DNA of 64,000 nt from Flavobacteriaceae bacterium (GTDB lineage: Bacteria > Bacteroidota > Bacteroidia > Flavobacteriales > Flavobacteriaceae): the NCBI GenBank assembly GCA_021647405.1, contig JAKIUU010000013.1:1-64000 (forward strand), written 5' to 3'. A program made the translations under genes and the position numbers. This document shows, in pieces, positions 18,224-27,196 of the stretch (its first letter is position 1; the number at the start of each line of letters is the position of its first letter). Under the pieces are notes generated by a model that was given only the letters and a program-made list of their open reading frames with translations, was not told the origin of the DNA and did not search any database.

Positions 18224-19552
18224 CTAAGCATAGTCGGAATTAAACTGTTTAAGTCTATATTCTAAATCTTTAAATTGAGAAGTATTGGTTTGCGAGACAC
18301 AAGCACGTAAACCTTCGGTATGTTCGCTGCCAGTTATACCCAAGCCAATACCCGAAATACCATAATAAAGGAGGCGTTCTAACAATTCATCTCCCCTCAT
18401 GCTTTTATAAGAAAATGTAAAATAAAAACCATCGGCAAGGGGTTTATCTTCGTCTTTGTTATACACAATAGTAAAGCCATTATCTGTAAAGAGTTTCTTC
18501 ATTATTTTGGCACGGTCACCGTATACTTTTACAGCTGCAACAAAATTAAAAGTACCATCGTTAACCGCTTTCAACATAGCGGCTAAACCGTATTGTGCAG
18601 AGTGGGTTACCCCCGATGATAGGGCGTATAGCACTTTATAAATCAGATTATAACCAAATTTAGAATTGCCAAATTCAGTAGCCAACGCGGGGTATTCTTT
18701 AGAGAATAAAATATCGCTAATAACCATCATACCTACCCTTTGTCCGGCATACGAAAAAGCTTTAGAACTCGAAATAAGCAATATCCAATTGTCTGTAAAA
18801 TGGGCCACGGTGGGTTGGTAAGGTACCACACCTGGTTTGGAATAGTCTTTGCGAAAATCCATGGCAAAATAAGCCATATCTTCTATTACCACCACGCCGT
18901 ATTTTTGAGCAAGAGTTCCAATTATTTCCAATTCTTTATCGCTAAAGCAAATCCACGATGGGTTGTTGGGGTTTGAATATAAAATGGTAGATATATTCCC
19001 TCTAGATAAATAGGATTCTAATTTGTCTTTAAGGGCAACCCCACGGTAATTGTACACATCAAAGGTTTCGTATTTTTGATTTAAGACTTCTAATTGTTGT
19101 TTTTGAACCGGAAACCCAGGGTCTATAAACAGAACAGTATCCTTTTTGCGGCTTAATTTATTGAGCATTAAAAAAGCTGCAAAACCGCCTTGCATAGAGC
19201 CCACTGTAGGAATACAGACTTTAGGACTCACTGAGATGTTTAAAAAGTTTTTAACAAAGCGCGCTATCTCGGGTTTAAGAGAAGCAATACCGTCAATCAT
19301 AGGGTATTTAGAGGCCACACCCTTTTTTAAGGCTTCAATTTCGGCTGCTGTGCCAATCTCTGGAGGGGCTAATCCTGGAACCCCCATCTCCATACGGATG
19401 TATTTTTCACCTGTTTCATTTTCAATGCTGTTAACCAAACTAACAAGCTCTCTAATAGAAGCTTTGCCAATATTTTTAATACCCGAAGCTTTTATTTTTG
19501 AAGCGACAACAGTGGCTTTTATGGGGGTGTTTTGGCTGCTTAAGTCTATCAT
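18224..19552 (-). CDS. Class I/II PLP-dependent aminotransferase
   Basis: This 442-residue fold-type I enzyme shows a cofactor-binding YSNPNNPSW (about 193), VVIEDMAYFAMD, the Schiff-base Lys in ISSSKAFSYAGQRVGMM (about 260) and a C-terminal LRACVSQTN with the substrate-carboxylate Arg. It belongs to the aspartate/aromatic aminotransferase superfamily. The amino-acid substrate cannot be assigned. It is divergent from nhaD. Confidence 0.85.
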   Translation of the reverse strand: MIDLSSQNTPIKATVVASKIKASGIKNIGKASIRELVSLVNSIENETGEKYIRMEMGVPGLAPPEIGTAAEIEALKKGVASKYPMIDGIASLKPEIARFVKNFLNISVSPKVCIPTVGSMQGGFAAFLMLNKLSRKKDTVLFIDPGFPVQKQQLEVLNQKYETFDVYNYRGVALKDKLESYLSRGNISTILYSNPNNPSWICFSDKELEIIGTLAQKYGVVVIEDMAYFAMDFRKDYSKPGVVPYQPTVAHFTDNWILLISSSKAFSYAGQRVGMMVISDILFSKEYPALATEFGNSKFGYNLIYKVLYALSSGVTHSAQYGLAAMLKAVNDGTFNFVAAVKVYGDRAKIMKKLFTDNGFTIVYNKDEDKPLADGFYFTFSYKSMRGDELLERLLYYGISGIGLGITGSEHTEGLRACVSQTNTSQFKDLEYRLKQFNSDYA

Positions 19553-19737
19553 AAAAATCTTACTTTTTAAGATGTGAAATTACGCAAAGTTTTTAAACCA
19601 TATGCTATAAAACAGACTTAGGGTAGGATGCTTTTGGTTAAAATATTAGTTCTTTAAAAAAAACATAAAGTGTCTCTTGTATTTAAAGGGTTTAAAAAAT
19701 AAATTTTTATATATTTAGCAAATTTTAAAATTGAATT

Positions 19738-21135
19738 ATGACAGCGGTAATCATCCTCATTTTCGTACTCGGTTATTTAACCATAACCTTAGAACATCCT
19801 TTAAAATTAGACAAAACAGTACCCGCCCTTTTAATGGCGGCCATAATGTGGGCGCTCTTGGCGATAGGTTTCCATCAGGGATGGTTTAGCTTAATTGATG
19901 GTCACGAAAGCGTTTTTAAAGCAGTGGACGGCATGGTTGGTACCGAAGCCGAAGAAGGTTTCCACAATTTATTGCTACATCATTTGGGTAAAACATCTGA
20001 AATATTGGTGTTTTTAATCGGTGCGATGACCATTGTAGAAATAATAGACTTACACCGCGGATTTGAAATATTAAAAAGTTGGGTGCACACCAAAAACAAG
20101 ACACGCCTCCTTTGGATTATTACTATTTTGGCATTTTTCTTATCGGCTGTCATCGATAATTTAACGGCTACTATTGTGCTAGTTACCTTGTTAAGGAAGT
20201 TGGTTCAAGACAAAAAAGAACGTATTTGGTATGCTGGACTCATAATAATTGCTGCTAATGCTGGCGGTGCATGGTCGCCTATAGGTGATGTTACAACCAC
20301 CATGTTGTGGATTGGCAAACGTGTCTCTGCAGCGCATTTGGTAGAGCGTTTGTTTTTACCTTCAATTGTCAATTTAGTGGTGCCAGTTTTCTTAGCTAGT
20401 AAATTTTTACCTGTCTTTAAAGGCAATCTTAGTGTTGTTGGCAATGAGGAAGATAATGCAGAAAACAACAAACTATTAAGTAGCCAAACCATGCTCTTTT
20501 TAGGTTTGGGTATGATTCTTTTTGTGCCTGTTTTTAAAACCGTAACCCATTTACCTCCTTATTTGGGTATGATGTTAGGACTTGGTGTTGTGTGGTTGGT
20601 ATCTGAGTTTATTCACCCTGAAGAGGATTTTACCGACGAGCGCAAACATTTGTATTCGGCCCATCAGGCACTGTCTCGGATAGAAATGTCGAGTATCCTC
20701 TTTTTCTTAGGTATTTTGATGGCTGTGGCTGCCTTAGAAGCCTTGGTTTATGGCACGGTAATGGTTGACGGACAAGCCACTTCTGTTGGTACTTTACGTT
20801 ATTTGGCTGAAATTTTAAGTCAGGCCATTCCAAATCAAGATATTGTTATATCCTTATTGGGTGTTTTGTCTGCCATTATTGATAATGTACCTTTAGTAGC
20901 TGCGTCAATGGGTATGTACAATGCGCCAATGGATGCCAGTATTTGGCACCTTATTGCTTATGCCGCTGGAACAGGGGGCAGTATGCTCATAATAGGTTCT
21001 GCTGCTGGTGTAGCTGCTATGGGCATGGAAAAAATTGACTTTATTTGGTATATGAAAAAGATTTCTTGGTTGGCGGTAGTCGGCTATATAATGGGCTATA
21101 TTTTACTGTTGTTTATGGAGTCGTTGAAGTTTTAA
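19738..21135 (+). CDS. nhaD: NhaD-type Na+/H+ antiporter
   Basis: NhaD exchanges cytoplasmic sodium for protons. The 465-residue protein has about a dozen hydrophobic segments. Family motifs FLSAVIDNLTATIVLVTLLRK (first half) and LSAIIDNVPLVAASMGMY (second half) carry the buried charged residues, and NAGGAWSPIGDVTTTMLW is typical of the IT superfamily. It heads a plus-strand run into exbB, exbD and tonB-like genes. Sodium handling fits a marine or saline habitat, which is inference. Confidence 0.93.
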   Translation: MTAVIILIFVLGYLTITLEHPLKLDKTVPALLMAAIMWALLAIGFHQGWFSLIDGHESVFKAVDGMVGTEAEEGFHNLLLHHLGKTSEILVFLIGAMTIVEIIDLHRGFEILKSWVHTKNKTRLLWIITILAFFLSAVIDNLTATIVLVTLLRKLVQDKKERIWYAGLIIIAANAGGAWSPIGDVTTTMLWIGKRVSAAHLVERLFLPSIVNLVVPVFLASKFLPVFKGNLSVVGNEEDNAENNKLLSSQTMLFLGLGMILFVPVFKTVTHLPPYLGMMLGLGVVWLVSEFIHPEEDFTDERKHLYSAHQALSRIEMSSILFFLGILMAVAALEALVYGTVMVDGQATSVGTLRYLAEILSQAIPNQDIVISLLGVLSAIIDNVPLVAASMGMYNAPMDASIWHLIAYAAGTGGSMLIIGSAAGVAAMGMEKIDFIWYMKKISWLAVVGYIMGYILLLFMESLKF

Positions 21136-21202
21136 GATAATCTTCACAATTTAAAATCATTTTTATCGTTTTTTCGATATAACCCAAAAGAACCAAATTG
21201 CC

Positions 21203-21901
21203 ATGTTGCCATTTTTACAACAAGTTTCTAAGCCTGTACAAGAATTGTTAGAGAACACCTCTCAAGAAAAATCGCTATCTATTTTTAAACTTGTAATGGA
21301 TGGGGGTCTCGGCGGTCAGATAATTATAGGTATTTTATTTGTGCTGCTAGCGATGGCTTTATACATATATTTCGAACGTTTTTTTGCGATAAAAGCAGCC
21401 TCTAAGGTCGATAAAAACTTTATGAATCAGATTAAAGAGCAGGTTAGTAAAGGTAATTTAGAAGCCGCCAAGTTGCGCTGTACTCAAGATAATTCACCTA
21501 CTGCCCGATTGATAGAAAAAGGCATTTCTAGAATTGGCAAACCTTTAGAAGATATCAATACTGCCATAGAAAATGCAGGTAAACTCGAAATTTACAACCT
21601 CGAAAAAAATGTGAGTATATTAGCTACAATTTCTGGAGCAGCCCCTATGTTGGGCTTTTTGGGAACTGTAATCGGTATGATTGTTGCCATTCATCAGATT
21701 GCCAATGCAGGGGGACAAATAGATATCAAAATGTTGTCAGATGGTCTTTATACCGCTATGACGACAACTGTAGCTGGGCTAATTGTAGGGATTATAGCTT
21801 ATGTTTCTTACAATCATTTGGTGGTAAGAACCGATAAGGTGGTGTATCAAATGGAAGCCACATCACTCGAGTTTTTAGATTTGTTAAACGAGCCTGTATA
21901 A
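21203..21901 (+). CDS. exbB: MotA/TolQ/ExbB proton channel protein
   Basis: The 232-residue inner-membrane protein has one N-terminal helix (about 35-55) and two near the C-terminus (about 145-165 and 185-205). ISGAAPMLGFLGTVIGMI and YTAMTTTVAGLIVGI are the conserved pore helices of ExbB/TolQ. With the ExbD- and TonB-like genes that follow, it would form a proton-driven energiser of outer-membrane transport. Confidence 0.9.
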   Translation: MLPFLQQVSKPVQELLENTSQEKSLSIFKLVMDGGLGGQIIIGILFVLLAMALYIYFERFFAIKAASKVDKNFMNQIKEQVSKGNLEAAKLRCTQDNSPTARLIEKGISRIGKPLEDINTAIENAGKLEIYNLEKNVSILATISGAAPMLGFLGTVIGMIVAIHQIANAGGQIDIKMLSDGLYTAMTTTVAGLIVGIIAYVSYNHLVVRTDKVVYQMEATSLEFLDLLNEPV

Positions 21902-21926
21902 AATATTGTTATTTGAGATGTGTGTC

Positions 21927-21968
21927 ATTTCCGCACACCTGGGCCTGTCGGCAGACAGGGACGGAAAT
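21927..21968. repeat. Interspersed hairpin between exbB and exbD
   Basis: Outer arms ATTTCCG (21927-21933) and CGGAAAT (21962-21968) enclose an inner hairpin, CCTGTC-ggca-GACAGG (21944-21959). It is GC-rich against an AT-rich background and looks like one of the short palindromic repeats scattered through flavobacterial genomes. Confidence 0.6.
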
Positions 21969-21989
21969 TTAATTTTTTAATCACTTTCT

Positions 21990-22388
21990 ATGAATTTTAG
22001 AGGCAGAAACAAAGTCAATCCACAGTTCAATATGTCGTCTATGACGGATATTGTGTTTTTGTTACTGATATTTTTTATGATAACATCTACTTTAGTAACC
22101 ACAAGTGCTTTAGATATTATTTTACCCAAAGCCAGTGGTAAAACAGTAAATAAAAAGAATACTTCCATTACCATAAAAAAGAATTTGAAGTTCTATTTAA
22201 ACGATAGTAAAAGCAGTACACCCGAATCTAGGGTAGAGTTTGCATTAAAAGCTTCCATCATAAATTTAAAAAATCCCGTTTTGGTCATTCGCGCCGAAGA
22301 AGGGGTACCTATTGAAAAGGTGGTTAAGATTATGGACATTGCCAACCGCAATAAATTCAAGGTTATTTTAGCTGTAAGACCCAAATAA
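21990..22388 (+). CDS. exbD: ExbD/TolR biopolymer transport protein
   Basis: The 132-residue protein has a single N-terminal helix with the essential Asp (SSMTDIVFLLLIFFMIT, Asp at residue 19) and a small periplasmic domain ending MDIANRNKFKVILAVRPK. It follows exbB after an 88-nt gap that contains a palindromic repeat, and is followed by the TonB-like gene after 1 nt. Confidence 0.92.
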   Translation: MNFRGRNKVNPQFNMSSMTDIVFLLLIFFMITSTLVTTSALDIILPKASGKTVNKKNTSITIKKNLKFYLNDSKSSTPESRVEFALKASIINLKNPVLVIRAEEGVPIEKVVKIMDIANRNKFKVILAVRPK

Positions 22389-22389
22389 G

Positions 22390-23214
22390 ATGGCTTTTTT
22401 AGATACCACATATAAAAAAAAATCGGCTGTTATTACAGTTGTTATATTGGTTTTTGTCATTTTAAGTCTTTTTATTTTCGGACTTAGTTATTTCGATCCA
22501 CCCAAAGAATACGGCATGGCAGTTAATTTTGGCACGTCAAATATTGGCAGGGGTGAGGCTCAACCAAAAACAGTTCCCAAAGCAATACCTAAAAAAGTAA
22601 AAACCAAGCAAAAAGAAGTTGAAACAAATGTTAAAAAGCAAACACAGGTAAAAGAAAAGGTACTTACTCAAGATAAAATTGAAGTGCCTGTAATTGCTAA
22701 AAAACCAGTTAAAAAGAAAAAAGTAATCCTTAAAAAAAAACCAATACCCATCAAAAAGAAAGCTGACCCTAAACCCGACAAATCAACTACCGATGTTTTA
22801 TCAAAGTTAATAAATGGGGTTAAAGATAAAACCAAAGGCAAAATCGGGGAGGGCACCGACACCAAACCAGGAAATAAAGGCCAGAATGATGGCGATTTAA
22901 ACACAAAATCCTATTATGGAAAAGGTGGGAAAGGCAGTGGTGGTAATTATAATTTAGGAAATAGGAAGCCATTATTTAAACCAAAGCCTATTTATGATTG
23001 TAATGAAGAAGGACTGGTTGTGGTAAGTATTGAAGTTGATAATATGGGCAATGTTATCAGTGCCAATGCGGGTGTAAAAGGGTCGACAAATTCGGCGCCA
23101 TGTTTGTTAGAACGCGCTAAAAATGCAGCCTTAAAAACAATGTGGCAGGCAGATGGTACAGCACCAAACAAACAAATAGGAAGTATTATTTATAAATTTT
23201 CACTTTCAAATTAA
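22390..23214 (+). CDS. TonB-like energy transducer
   Basis: The 274-residue protein has a cytoplasmic N-terminus, one membrane helix (about 14-34, VITVVILVFVILSLFIFG) and a long Lys/Pro-rich linker (about 60-135), then a Gly-rich stretch. The C-terminal domain (EEGLVVVSIEVDNMGNV to KQIGSIIYKFSLSN) has a TonB-like layout. Its position right after exbB and exbD supports the role of transmitting proton-motive force to an outer-membrane receptor that is not in this window. Confidence 0.82.
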   Translation: MAFLDTTYKKKSAVITVVILVFVILSLFIFGLSYFDPPKEYGMAVNFGTSNIGRGEAQPKTVPKAIPKKVKTKQKEVETNVKKQTQVKEKVLTQDKIEVPVIAKKPVKKKKVILKKKPIPIKKKADPKPDKSTTDVLSKLINGVKDKTKGKIGEGTDTKPGNKGQNDGDLNTKSYYGKGGKGSGGNYNLGNRKPLFKPKPIYDCNEEGLVVVSIEVDNMGNVISANAGVKGSTNSAPCLLERAKNAALKTMWQADGTAPNKQIGSIIYKFSLSN

Positions 23215-23216
23215 CT

Positions 23217-24434
23217 GTGACTTATCAAGCAACTTTAGATTGGCTGTTTTCTAAATTGCCAATGTATCAAAAAGTAGGAACAGCTGCTTTTAAAAAAGAT
23301 TTAACCAACATTTTGGCATTGTCAAAACACCTTGATAATCCTCATAAAAAATTCAGTAGTATTCATGTGGCAGGCACCAATGGCAAAGGTTCTACAAGCC
23401 ATATGTTGGCTTCGGTTTTACAAGAAGCAGGTTATAAAGTAGGCCTTTATACTTCGCCTCATTTAAAAGATTTTAGAGAACGCATTAAAATAAACGGACA
23501 AGAGATTTCCAAGCAATTTGTCACTGATTTTGTAAAAGACAATAAAGCATTTTTAGAACAACAAGGCTTGTCCTTTTTTGAAATGACAGTAGGAATGGCA
23601 TTTCACTATTTTGCTTTGCAAAATGTGGATGTAGCCATTGTTGAAGTTGGATTGGGAGGCCGTTTAGATTCTACAAATATTATTACACCTGTGGTGTCGG
23701 TCATTACAAATATTTCGCTAGATCATACCCAGATGTTGGGCAATACGCTGGTTGAAATTGCCACCGAAAAAGCAGGAGTTATAAAACCCAATACCCCTGT
23801 AGTTGTCGGCGAAAAACAAGAAGAGGTAGCATCGGTTTTTATTGCAAGATCCAAGGAATTAAATAGTCCTATTGAATTCGCTTTAGCACATAAAAATTTA
23901 GATTATCAAACCGATTTAAATGGTATCTACCAGTTAAAAAATTTTAAAACAGCAAATACTGTTTTAAATGTAATAGCCCAAAATGACTTTATTATACCCG
24001 ATAAAGCCATCATAAAAGGGTTTTTAAATGTGGTTAAAAACACTGGATTTAGAGGACGCTGGCAAATTTTAAACGATATGCCAAAAGTTATTTGCGATAC
24101 GGCTCATAATCTGGCAGGACTAACTTATGTGATGCAACAACTAAAAAAAGAAGTGTATGAAAATTTGCACATTGTTTTAGGGACTGTAGCTGATAAAAAT
24201 TTGGAATTTATTTTGCCTTTATTTCCTAAAAATGCCATTTACTATTTTTGTAAGCCCAATATCCCACGAGGTTTAGATGCTGCTGTATTGCAAGAAAAAG
24301 CTTTAAAATTTAACCTATCAGGTAGGGTTTATTCTTGTGTAGAGACAGCTTATAAATCGGCCTTAAATAAGGCTCTAAAAAAAGACTTTATCTTTATTGG
24401 CGGAAGCAATTTTGTGGTGGCAGAAGTTCTATAA
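23217..24434 (+). CDS. folC: Bifunctional folylpolyglutamate/dihydrofolate synthase
   Basis: FolC ligates glutamate to dihydropteroate and folates using ATP. The 405-residue protein has the P-loop VAGTNGKGSTSHM (about 51-63), LYTSPHLKDFRERI, and VEVGLGGRLDSTN with the Mur-ligase-type catalytic region. The start is GTG 23217, two bases after the tonB-like stop, so translation is probably coupled. A tRNA cluster follows. Confidence 0.94.
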   Translation: MTYQATLDWLFSKLPMYQKVGTAAFKKDLTNILALSKHLDNPHKKFSSIHVAGTNGKGSTSHMLASVLQEAGYKVGLYTSPHLKDFRERIKINGQEISKQFVTDFVKDNKAFLEQQGLSFFEMTVGMAFHYFALQNVDVAIVEVGLGGRLDSTNIITPVVSVITNISLDHTQMLGNTLVEIATEKAGVIKPNTPVVVGEKQEEVASVFIARSKELNSPIEFALAHKNLDYQTDLNGIYQLKNFKTANTVLNVIAQNDFIIPDKAIIKGFLNVVKNTGFRGRWQILNDMPKVICDTAHNLAGLTYVMQQLKKEVYENLHIVLGTVADKNLEFILPLFPKNAIYYFCKPNIPRGLDAAVLQEKALKFNLSGRVYSCVETAYKSALNKALKKDFIFIGGSNFVVAEVL

Positions 24435-24451
24435 TATTTTTCGTAAAAAGC

Positions 24452-24482
24452 TTTGTAAGAATAAAAAACTCATTTATATTTG
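24452..24482 (+). promoter_or_regulatory. Bacteroidota promoter for tRNA-Val(TAC)
   Basis: TTTG (24452-24455), exactly 19 nt, then TATATTTG (24475-24482) matches the -33/-7 consensus. The mature tRNA begins 11 nt later. This is the cleanest promoter in the window. Confidence 0.85.
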
Positions 24483-24492
24483 CGTCCGCTTA

Positions 24493-24567
24493 GGGCAATT
24501 AGCTCAGCTGGTTCAGAGCACCTCGTTTACACCGAGGGGGTCGGGGGTTCGAACCCCTCATTGCCCA
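24493..24567 (+). tRNA. tRNA-Val (anticodon TAC)
   Basis: A 75-nt cloverleaf: acceptor GGGCAAT with ATTGCCC, discriminator A, D-arm AGCTCAGCTGGTTCAGAGC, anticodon stem CCTCG/CGAGG with loop TTTACAC giving anticodon TAC, and T-arm GGGGGTTCGAACCCC. The 3' CCA is not encoded. A terminator follows directly. Confidence 0.96.
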
Positions 24568-24574
24568 CATTATT

Positions 24575-24607
24575 AAAAAAATCCGCACATCAGTGCGGAT
24601 TTTTTTT
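24575..24607 (+). terminator. Rho-independent terminator after tRNA-Val(TAC)
   Basis: Stem AATCCGCAC / GTGCGGATT with loop ATCA, flanked by A-run and T-run of 7 or more, ends the first tRNA transcript. Confidence 0.92.
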
Positions 24608-24683
24608 AGTTGCAGTAGTGAACAAACTAGGAAAAAAACGCAGTCAGCCCCGAAATGATGAGATTTGTATTTTTATACAAACG

Positions 24684-24718
24684 TTTGTTATTTTTTCTTA
24701 AATATTAATTTAAATTTG
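24684..24718 (+). promoter_or_regulatory. Putative promoter for tRNA-Val(GAC)
   Basis: TTTG (24684-24687) and TAAATTTG (24711-24718) are separated by 23 nt, at the long end of the accepted spacing. The tRNA starts 14 nt downstream of the -7 box. Confidence 0.5.
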
Positions 24719-24731
24719 ACCTTTCTAAAAT

Positions 24732-24806
24732 GGGCTCTTAACTCAGTTGGTTTAGAGTGTTACCTTGACAGGGTAGAAGTCGCTGGTTCGAATCCAGTAG
24801 GGCCCA
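24732..24806 (+). tRNA. tRNA-Val (anticodon GAC)
   Basis: A 75-nt cloverleaf: acceptor GGGCTCT with AGGGCCC (two G-T pairs), D-arm ACTCAGTTGGTTTAGAGT, anticodon stem TTACC/GGTAG with loop TTGACAG giving anticodon GAC, and T-arm GCTGGTTCGAATCCAGT. The last 16 bases plus 9 flanking bases recur at 25171-25195. Its 3' neighbourhood is rearranged into a tandem array. Confidence 0.94.
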
Positions 24807-24899
24807 CATCAAGCACAATCTCAATGCTGAATGCATTAGGATTTTTGTTTTTAGACAAGCAAAGCTTGCTTTGTTTTGCAAAAAAACAAAAAGACTTCA

Positions 24900-25170
24900 A
24901 AAGCGTAGCTTTTGGGATTGTATTTGCAAAAGTAGTTTTATCTGGATCACCGCAGGTAATCCAGTGATATTTTGTGTTCAAGTTTTGATTTGAATACGCA
25001 ATTTAAAGCGTAGCTTTTGGGATTGTATTTGCAAAAGTAGTTTTATCTGGATCACCGCAGGTAATCCAGTGATATTTTGTGTTCAAGTTTTGATTTGAAT
25101 ACGCAATTTAAAGCGCAGCTTTTGGGATTGTATTTGCAGAAGTTGGTTTTATCTGGATCACCGCAGGGGT
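24900..25170. repeat. 105-bp tandem repeats downstream of tRNA-Val(GAC)
   Basis: Units 24900-25004 and 25005-25109 are identical over 105 bp. A third unit from 25110 diverges at several positions and after 60 bases runs into an exact copy of the tRNA 3' end. Every unit carries AATCCAGT in the same register (24958, 25063, 25171), the same octamer as in the T-arm 3' strand of the tRNA (24791). No spacers occur, so this is not a CRISPR. No coding sequence is supported here. Confidence 0.9.
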
Positions 25171-25195
25171 AATCCAGTAGGGCCCACATCAAGCA
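25171..25195 (+). repeat. Exact 25-bp copy of tRNA-Val(GAC) 3' end and flank
   Basis: Positions 25171-25195 equal 24791-24815 exactly: the 3' half of the T-arm, the acceptor 3' strand and nine flanking bases. The copy is followed at once by a strong terminator, which suggests it marks the original tRNA end. Confidence 0.92.
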
Positions 25196-25231
25196 AAAAG
25201 TCCGACACATTCCTGCATCGGACTTTTTTTT
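25195..25231 (+). terminator. Rho-independent terminator after the tRNA-tail array
   Basis: Stem AAAAAGTCCGA / TCGGACTTTTT with a 12-nt loop and a run of 8 T. It is probably the ancestral terminator of the tRNA-Val(GAC) transcript, now 390 bp from the tRNA. Confidence 0.9.
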
Positions 25232-25264
25232 AACAAATAATTAATATAACAATATGAAATAGTG

Positions 25265-27151
25265 TTATTTACTAATTCTCTTTACCAGTTCGGCTCTGGG
25301 AATTATCAATACCCTACCAATAGGTTTTCCATCTCTAAAGGTTTGTGTTCTAAGATTGAGATCGCCATTGGGTATTTCGAAAGCACCACTGTATTTTACG
25401 CCAAATTGTACAGGGTATGTGTTATTTATTGTATAGTAGATAGCTGTATTGGGAACATTATTTTCTAGTTTACACATTAAGATATCATTGTCTTTATGCA
25501 CTTTAACAATGGGGTCATAAACAGCTTTAGAAATGTTGATTTTTTTGCTGTCAAATAACCTAAATTGATTTTCAACTCTATAGATAAAATCATTCCAATT
25601 TTTATTTATTTTAGGACTCCAAAGTGTTTCGGAAATGGCAAATGCTCTGGGATAGGTCATATAATAAGCGAAAGACATACTCGGAACAGATTCTGTCCAT
25701 AAATTTCCTTGCCCACCTAATATGTATTTTGGGTTGATACCTTTTGGGATTGGTTCAAAACGGTATGATTTTTTTAGAGAAAGTGACGCATAGATAGGAT
25801 TCTCTATGCTTAAATCTCCTTGGGTATAATCTAAATAGGCAAAAGTAGTTGGAGACATTATAACATCGTGTCCCATTTTTGCAGCTTCTATGCCACCTTT
25901 CATACCCCTCCAACTCATAACAGTAGCTTCTTCGGCCAAACCACCTTCTAATATTTCATCCCAGCCTATCATTTTTTTACCTTTACTATTAATTATCTTT
26001 TCTACGCGTTTAACAAAATAGCTTTGAAGTTCCCCACCATCTTTCAGGTTATTTTTTTTCATAAAATTTTGAACATTGGGGTCACTTTCCCAATAGCCAT
26101 GATAACACTCATCTCCTCCCATATGTATGTATTGACCAGGGAAAAGTGCTGCAATTTCAGTAAAAACTTTATCAACAAATTTATATACCTTTTCGTCAGT
26201 TGGGTTTAGCATATTTTCAATAAGCATTTTAAATTTTCCGTCGCCATACCATTCTGCAAATTTAACCCCCGGGCTCACAAATTTCGGTTCTTTTTTAGTG
26301 GAAAGTTCAGGGTAGGCAGCTAGAACAGCCATGCTATGGCCGGGCATATCAATTTCGGGAATTATGGTAATATTTCTATCGGATGCATAGTTTATAACAT
26401 CTTTAATTTGTTCTTGAGTATAAAAACCGCCATAGCTAGCCTTTTCTCCTTTTTTTGGATAGGGTCTGTCTTTCCCAAAACGGCCATATCGTTTAACCCG
26501 CCAAGCCCCAATTTCTGTTAATTTAGGTAGCGACTTTATTTCAATACGCCATCCTTGATCATCTGTTAAGTGCCAATGAAAAATATTAAATTTATATTGA
26601 GACATTTTGTCAATATAGGCTTTCACTTCATTGACTGTAAAGAAGTGCCGGCTTACATCAAGCATCAATCCGCGCCAAGCAAATCTTGGATAATCTTTAA
26701 TTTTACAGCCACTAATTTTAATAGGAAATTTTCTGTTAGAAGCCATTAATGAGGTACTAATAAGTTGCTGTAAGCTTTTAAACCCGTTAAAAATACCAGA
26801 AGGTTCATTTGCCGTAAGTTTTATGTAATTTTCACTAATCTCTAATACATACCCTTCTTTTCCAAGTTCTTTGTTGTATTTTTTAAATTGAGCGATATTT
26901 AAAATCTTGGTTTTATACTTTTTAGAATGCTTTATATTTGTTTTAATGCCATTGCTTATCAAGAATTCCTGAAATAAATTAGTGTATATTTCAACTTGAT
27001 TGTCATTATATGAAACGTTTATACCTAATGGGTTATTTATAATAAAAGCAGTGTTGGTTGGTTGGTAGCTTACAGGAGCAGGAATAATAGAATTTTGAGC
27101 ATTAATTTGTTGAATAATGACTATAAATAGAAGTAATATTTTATTTTTCAT
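25265..27151 (-). CDS. Beta-N-acetylhexosaminidase, GH20
   Basis: This secreted glycosidase releases terminal GlcNAc/GalNAc from chitin oligomers, peptidoglycan or glycans. From ATG 27151 it has 628 residues with signal peptide MKNKILLLFIVIIQQINAQ. A GH20b-like N-terminal domain comes first, then the catalytic barrel with FHWHLTDDQGWRIEI, PEIDMPGHSMAVL and the Asp-Glu pair in HMGGDECYHGYW (347-348). A C-terminal beta domain (residues about 540-628) resembles the usual chitobiase C-terminal end. It is followed 45 nt upstream by nagB, so the two probably act together on amino sugars. Confidence 0.93.
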   Translation of the reverse strand: MKNKILLLFIVIIQQINAQNSIIPAPVSYQPTNTAFIINNPLGINVSYNDNQVEIYTNLFQEFLISNGIKTNIKHSKKYKTKILNIAQFKKYNKELGKEGYVLEISENYIKLTANEPSGIFNGFKSLQQLISTSLMASNRKFPIKISGCKIKDYPRFAWRGLMLDVSRHFFTVNEVKAYIDKMSQYKFNIFHWHLTDDQGWRIEIKSLPKLTEIGAWRVKRYGRFGKDRPYPKKGEKASYGGFYTQEQIKDVINYASDRNITIIPEIDMPGHSMAVLAAYPELSTKKEPKFVSPGVKFAEWYGDGKFKMLIENMLNPTDEKVYKFVDKVFTEIAALFPGQYIHMGGDECYHGYWESDPNVQNFMKKNNLKDGGELQSYFVKRVEKIINSKGKKMIGWDEILEGGLAEEATVMSWRGMKGGIEAAKMGHDVIMSPTTFAYLDYTQGDLSIENPIYASLSLKKSYRFEPIPKGINPKYILGGQGNLWTESVPSMSFAYYMTYPRAFAISETLWSPKINKNWNDFIYRVENQFRLFDSKKINISKAVYDPIVKVHKDNDILMCKLENNVPNTAIYYTINNTYPVQFGVKYSGAFEIPNGDLNLRTQTFRDGKPIGRVLIIPRAELVKRISK

Positions 27152-27196
27152 AGGATAATTATTAAATTTAGTTATTAAAAATAACAATGAAATTAA

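Noticed and set aside
24480..24981. Open frames of 73-100 codons across both tRNA genes and the repeat array
   Set aside because: They overlap well-formed tRNAs and terminators, have no family similarity, and one contains the tRNA sequence itself in translation.
24900..25195. CRISPR-like array
   Set aside because: Units are 105 bp and directly adjacent with no spacers, and no cas genes are present.
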